64,000 bases of DNA, taken from contig CAADGL010000007.1 of NCBI GenBank assembly GCA_900696525.1, forward strand, positions 124,001-188,000, given 5' to 3'. This DNA is from an uncultured Planctomycetota bacterium. GTDB lineage: Bacteria > Planctomycetota > Phycisphaerae > UBA1845 > Fen-1342. Positions within the stretch are counted from its first letter, which is position 1, and each line of letters starts with the position of its first letter. Of the stretch, positions 60,007-64,000 are shown piece by piece. The position numbers were made by a program, and so were the translations under genes. The notes under the pieces were generated by a model. That model made no database searches. It was not told the origin of the DNA and saw only the letters and a list, made by a program, of their open reading frames with translations.

Positions 60007-62058
60007 TCACCCCGCCGCGGGCTCTCGCGCCCCGCCAGCGGCGGGCGCTCCCGCTGCGCCGTCCCCCTCCCATGCGTGCGCCTGCGCCAGCAGCTCCGCC
60101 GGGTAGCCCTCGCGCTCCAGCACCAGCAGCGCGTTGCGCGTGGTCGCCGGGCCGTCGTGCAGACGGTAGTCGAACACCATCGCGGGCGGCCGCCCGTCGC
60201 GCCCGTGGTCAAGGTTCTCGCGGAAGTGCCGGTTGCGGATCGCCACGCCGTCCGCCAGCTCCGTCAGCCAACGGTCGTGCGTGGCCACCACGAAGAGGTT
60301 GCCCGTGTTCAGCAGGTGCAGCACGACGGCCCGGCTCGCGGCCGTCTGGTCGTGAGAGTTCGTCCCCCGGAATGGCTCATCGATCAACCCCAGGATCGGC
60401 GTGTCGCCTGCGGGCGGAACAACCATGCGCCGCAGGTGCCGCACCTCCGACAGAAAATAGCTCTCGCTCGCCGCCAGGTTGTCCCGCGCCCGCAGGTCCG
60501 TGATCAGCCGCAGCGGCGACCACTCGAAACGCTCCGCCGTCACCGGCCCGCCGAGCTGCGCCAGCACCAGGTTGGCCCCGATCATCCTCAATAGCGTGCT
60601 CTTCCCGGCCATGTTCGACCCGGTGATGATCCAGATGCGCTCCCCGGCGTCGAGCCGCACGTCGTTCGGCACGACCCGCTCAGGCGCCACCAGCGGGTGC
60701 CGTCCCCCAACGCAGTCGAGCCGCACGCCCCGTACGGGCACCGGCCAGCAGACCACCGGCTGCTCGTAGGCAAAGCACGCCAGGCTCAGGAGCGACTCGA
60801 GGTCCGCCAGCGCCGACACCCCCGCCAACAACGCCGCCCGCTGCGGCACGACGCGCGCCAGCAGCGCCCGCGCCACACGCAGATCGCTGAATGCCACCGT
60901 GTTGATCAGCAGCCCGATCAGCCCTCCGCTCTCCGTCCAGCCCAGCCGCGCACAGATCGCCGGCAGCACCTCCCCCCGTGCCACCGCCGACAGCCGCGCC
61001 CGCAGCAGGCCAAGCTCCGGCGCGTCCGCGGGCAGGTCGGCGGCGGCCTGCTGCGCCGCCGACAGGTAGCCGCGCGCCGCCCAGGCCACGTCGCGCCACG
61101 GCGCCAGCGCCGCCTGCAGCCCCCCCGCCAGCAGCGCGTACAGCAGCGTGTTCACCGCCAGCAGCGGCAGCAGCGCCCACCCCCACAGCAGTTGCCCCAG
61201 CATCAACTGCACCACCAGCACCGCCAGGAGCCCCAGCGTCACGTTTGACCAGCCCAGCACCAGCCCCGGCGACAGCGGCAGGCGCAGCGCCGCCGCCTCG
61301 GACACCGCGCTCACAAAACGCGCGAGCCGCGCGTCCTCCTTGCGCAGCGCCGCCGCCGCCGCCAGCAGGCGCAGCCTCTCCGCAGGATGTCCGGCCAGCC
61401 ACTCCACGGACGCCTGCCGCGCGCGGATCCGCTCCGGCGAGAGCATCGGGTGATTCAGCCGGTCGCGCAGTCGCCGCGCGCCCACGTGCGTCGACGTGCG
61501 GTTCAGCAGGCCGAACAGGCCCACCGGGCGGGCGAAGAGGTCCAGGTCGTCGCGCTCCTGGTCCGTCAACTCCCAGCACGCCCCGTCGTCCAGCACCGCC
61601 GACAACCGCGACGTCGCGCCCGTGGCGTCGCCGGGCTGCTCCCAGCCGCGCACCAGCACGACCTGGCCGCCGCAGCGCGAAACGCTCTCGTCGATCACCA
61701 CCAGCACACGGTCGCAGAACTCCCGCGCCGCCCGGGCCGCCTCGTGCCGGCGAACCGCCACGACGAACGCGACGCCGGCCGCCGCGCAAAGCAGGCCTGC
61801 AAGCCACGGCTGGCTTCCGAGCGGCACCCACAACCCCAGTCCGCCGAAGAAGAACAGCAGCCGCGCCCAGGACCAGCGGCTCTCGAGCGCCGCCGCGCGG
61901 GCCTGGTCGGACTGCGCGGCGTCACGATGGGCAAGCAGCCACTCCCGGTGCCGCGCGGCGCGCCCCGCCGAGCCGCCAGCAGGAGCCGGCCCTGTGCCGC
62001 GGATAGACTCCGCCCGGTCAGAATCTTTCCGTGTCCCATGCGCCATGTCGCCGCGCAT
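60007..62058 (-). CDS. Membrane-anchored MutS-family ATPase
   Basis: 683 residues. MutS domain V at the C-terminus has Walker A GSNMAGKST (~485), Walker B LGLIDEPFRGTNSHD and the ATHD signature. The DNA-binding domains I-III of MutS1 are replaced by a core plus two hydrophobic regions (LLFFFGGLGLWVPLG... near 70-100 and ALLPLLAVNTLLYALLAGG near 295-315), so the protein is membrane-bound. Similar membrane MutS proteins are known without a defined role. The start is ATG 62058; ATG 62046 is an alternative. Confidence 0.85.
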   Translation of the reverse strand: MRGDMAHGTRKDSDRAESIRGTGPAPAGGSAGRAARHREWLLAHRDAAQSDQARAAALESRWSWARLLFFFGGLGLWVPLGSQPWLAGLLCAAAGVAFVVAVRRHEAARAAREFCDRVLVVIDESVSRCGGQVVLVRGWEQPGDATGATSRLSAVLDDGACWELTDQERDDLDLFARPVGLFGLLNRTSTHVGARRLRDRLNHPMLSPERIRARQASVEWLAGHPAERLRLLAAAAALRKEDARLARFVSAVSEAAALRLPLSPGLVLGWSNVTLGLLAVLVVQLMLGQLLWGWALLPLLAVNTLLYALLAGGLQAALAPWRDVAWAARGYLSAAQQAAADLPADAPELGLLRARLSAVARGEVLPAICARLGWTESGGLIGLLINTVAFSDLRVARALLARVVPQRAALLAGVSALADLESLLSLACFAYEQPVVCWPVPVRGVRLDCVGGRHPLVAPERVVPNDVRLDAGERIWIITGSNMAGKSTLLRMIGANLVLAQLGGPVTAERFEWSPLRLITDLRARDNLAASESYFLSEVRHLRRMVVPPAGDTPILGLIDEPFRGTNSHDQTAASRAVVLHLLNTGNLFVVATHDRWLTELADGVAIRNRHFRENLDHGRDGRPPAMVFDYRLHDGPATTRNALLVLEREGYPAELLAQAHAWEGDGAAGAPAAGGAREPAAG

Positions 62059-62264
62059 TCTAGTCCGTCAACTGGGAATCTGCTCACCGGCTCGATCCGC
62101 AGGCGCGCCCGGCCGCGAGTGCGCTACCGCGAGTGCCGAACGACCCGCGAGCGCAAGCGAGACGCAGCCCGCGTTCCTGCCGGCGCAAGCGGATGGGCCC
62201 CGCGAGCTCCGCGCGCCGACCCGCCCACACCGCTATAATCCGCCCAAAACGACTCTCGCCGCGG

Positions 62265-63875
62265 ATGCGACTCATGCGCCTGGTGCAGATTTCCCTCGCC
62301 GCCAAGTACCGGATTCTCTTCGGGCTCGCGGTGCTGCTGATCCTCGCCGCCGCGCTGGTCGTACCCTGGATGCTGCTGACCTACCTCGTCTACGCCCAGC
62401 CCTTCCAAGCCGCGCAACGCATCGCCGACGGCTACTTCCGCGAGCTGCCCCAACGCCTCGCCGCCGAGCCCCGCCCCTCCGACCACGGCTTCATGGAGCG
62501 GCTGCTGCCGGAGTCGGCGGACGTGAGCCCGCGCTACCTGCGGGCGACCGCCGATCCGAACGATCCGCTGTCGGTGATGCACGAGGGCGCCGACGAGTTC
62601 GCCCAGCAGGCGTTTCGGACGTTCGCCAAACACCCGAAGCGCTCGGTGCTGTGGGAGGCGCGCCATGAGGACGGGAACCGGCGCTTCGCCTACGCCCACG
62701 CCGTCCGCGTGACGCGGCGCTGCCTCGAGTGTCACGACGAGGGACGCAGCGGGCGCCCCTTCCAGGAAGGGCAGCTCGCCGGGCTCATCACGCTGCGCAT
62801 GCCCGCCGAGCAGAGCGACGCCGAGGTGCTCTACTACCGCGCCTGGCTCATCCTCGCCGGCGCGCTGGGCTGCATCCTGGCGATCCTGGTGTTCTACGTG
62901 ATTACGCGCCAGTTCATCCTGTCGCCCATTCACCAGTTGCGCTCGGTGGCGACGCGCGTGGCCGACGGCGACCTCGAGGTGCGCGCCAATCTCGAAACGG
63001 GCGACGAGTTCGAACAGCTCTCCGACAGCCTGAACACCATGCTGGAGCGGCTGCGGGCCTCGCAGGAGGAGCTCAGGAAGGCCAACAGGCTGCTCGACCA
63101 GAAGCTCGGCGAAATGGCTGAGACCAACGTCGCCCTCTACGAATCGAACCGCCTCAAGAGCGAGTTCGTCGCCAATGTCTCGCACGAGCTCCGCACCCCG
63201 CTCACCAGCATCATCGGCTTCGCCGAGCTGCTCCGCGAGGGCCCGGCCGGCGAGATGGGCGGCCGGGCCGCCCGCTACGCTGAGAACATCCTCATCTCCG
63301 GCCGCATCCTTCTCGAGATCATCAACGACCTGCTCGACCTCGCCAAGATGGAGGCCGGAAAGGTCGAGCTGCATCTGGCCTCTGTGCCCGTCGATGAGCT
63401 CTGCATCACCCTCATCGACTTCGTCCGGCCCATGGCCGACAAAAAAAAGATCGACGTCGCCGCCGTCATCGGACCCGACCTCCCGACCCTCGTCACCGAT
63501 CGCGGAAAGCTGCGACAGGTCCTCTTCAACCTCATCTCCAACGCGATCAAGTTCACCCCGGAGGGCGGCCGCGTCCGCCTCGCGGCCGAACGCCTCGACC
63601 ACCAGCACGTCCGCCTCGCCATCAGCGACACCGGCCCCGGAATCGCACACCAGGACCAGCGCCTCATCTTCGAAAAATTCCGCCAGATCGACCAGTCCGC
63701 CACCCGCGAGCACCACGGTACCGGACTCGGACTGGCCATCGCCCGCGAGCTCACGCTCCTGCTCGGCGGACAGATCGGCGTCGATAGCGAGCCCGGCCAC
63801 GGCGCCACCTTCTGGGTAACCCTCCCCTCCTCCGCTACCGACTCCGTCGAACGCCCGCTCATTTCCCTCGTCTGA
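62265..63875 (+). CDS. Sensor histidine kinase with CxxCH (haem c) sensor region
   Basis: 536 residues: membrane helix 1 (~18-44), a periplasmic region of ~145 residues with RRCLECHDEG (C153, C156, H157), helix 2 (~190-212), HAMP, a short coiled coil, then the kinase core with H-box FVANVSHELRTP (~His306), N-box NLISNAIKFTP, G1 DTGPGIA and G2 GTGLGLAI. The CxxCH in a Tll0287-like (DUF3365) region suggests covalently bound haem c, for redox or gas sensing. A TATAAT at 62234-62239 may be the -10. No partner response regulator is in the window. Confidence 0.9.
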   Translation: MRLMRLVQISLAAKYRILFGLAVLLILAAALVVPWMLLTYLVYAQPFQAAQRIADGYFRELPQRLAAEPRPSDHGFMERLLPESADVSPRYLRATADPNDPLSVMHEGADEFAQQAFRTFAKHPKRSVLWEARHEDGNRRFAYAHAVRVTRRCLECHDEGRSGRPFQEGQLAGLITLRMPAEQSDAEVLYYRAWLILAGALGCILAILVFYVITRQFILSPIHQLRSVATRVADGDLEVRANLETGDEFEQLSDSLNTMLERLRASQEELRKANRLLDQKLGEMAETNVALYESNRLKSEFVANVSHELRTPLTSIIGFAELLREGPAGEMGGRAARYAENILISGRILLEIINDLLDLAKMEAGKVELHLASVPVDELCITLIDFVRPMADKKKIDVAAVIGPDLPTLVTDRGKLRQVLFNLISNAIKFTPEGGRVRLAAERLDHQHVRLAISDTGPGIAHQDQRLIFEKFRQIDQSATREHHGTGLGLAIARELTLLLGGQIGVDSEPGHGATFWVTLPSSATDSVERPLISLV

Positions 63876-63962
63876 TCCAATCACCAGCCCCACGCCGCGA
63901 CACGCGCGCCCGTGGCAACCCGCCCCCGGCTTCGCTATAGTGTCCGAGCCTTGCGAGGGCCC

Positions 63963-64000
63963 ATGTTGACAACCCCAGCGCCTAAGCCGCAAACCGACAC
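63963..64000 (+). CDS. Start of a gene cut by the window edge
   Basis: An ATG after GAGGG at fitting distance and a -10-like TATAGT (63936-63941) opens a frame MLTTPAPKPQTD that continues past the window. Only 12 codons are visible, so its identity is unknown. Confidence 0.4.
   Translation, partial: MLTTPAPKPQTD

Noticed and set aside
62124..63992. 622-codon minus-strand frame opposite the histidine kinase
   Set aside because: Shadow of a gene with complete kinase boxes.

Overview
The window is GC-rich, densely coding DNA (about 50 genes) with the signature of a planctomycete, most likely of the Phycisphaerae side. The clues are: Ser/Thr kinases with membrane sensor or repeat domains, one of them next to an ECF sigma factor; exported proteins ending in dockerin-like EF-hand repeats; a PEP-CTERM protein; a 735-residue GreA of the extended PVC type; several prepilin-like proteins with large exported domains; and two GroEL paralogues. 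This assignment is inference from gene content. No rRNA, tRNA or CRISPR array was recognised.

Layout. 1-11.6 kb: the tail of a LUD-domain (LutC-like) gene, a zinc-ribbon POT transporter, prpB-prpC (methylcitrate pathway), a very large VWA/amidotransferase-like membrane protein, long-form GreA and an acyl-CoA dehydrogenase. 11.6-17.5 kb, minus strand: a three-gene minor-pilin operon, a DUF486 membrane protein, a 128-bp inverted-repeat element and an MsbA-like ABC exporter. 17.5-20.1 kb: a cassette of a 10-cysteine secreted protein, an exported membrane-anchored protein and a MauE/DoxX-like membrane protein, preceded by a 10-bp tandem repeat. 20.4-26.8 kb: chaperone block groEL1-groES-groEL2-dnaJ-grpE plus an FmdB-type zinc ribbon gene, with a sigma-54-like promoter in front. 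27-31.6 kb: a second copy of the 128-bp element, a lipoprotein amidase, an HtrA protease, recA and nnrE.

32-39.4 kb: two tiny membrane-protein genes, a CHASE2-type Ser/Thr kinase, a PEP-CTERM protein, a TPR Ser/Thr kinase overlapping an ECF sigma gene, and a HIT hydrolase. 39.7-43.4 kb: a GHL10-type lipoprotein glycosidase and a GAF/sigma-54 activator. 43.5-48.1 kb: an arsenic/thiol-redox operon (arsR, arsP-like permease, small thioredoxin, DUF4405 protein, membrane thioredoxin, ccdA, acr3) with a promoter/operator sequence present twice. 48.2-52.8 kb: a Tat-exported FAD amine oxidase, a frameshifted exported protein, lexA and an SMR exporter. 53-64 kb: a second HtrA, two dockerin-tailed exported proteins, paaBCD without paaA, glpX, a membrane-bound MutS homologue and a histidine kinase whose sensor region has a CxxCH haem-c motif.

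Themes. Envelope proteostasis and redox are heavily represented (two HtrA proteases, chaperones, CcdA/thioredoxins, the Cys-rich/MauE cassette). Candidate new biology is concentrated in the MauE cassette with its helical-period repeat, the anti-sigma-like zinc motif fused to both Ser/Thr kinases, the shared lexA/recA promoter motif, the duplicated ars operator and the paired micro-proteins at 32.0-32.2 kb.
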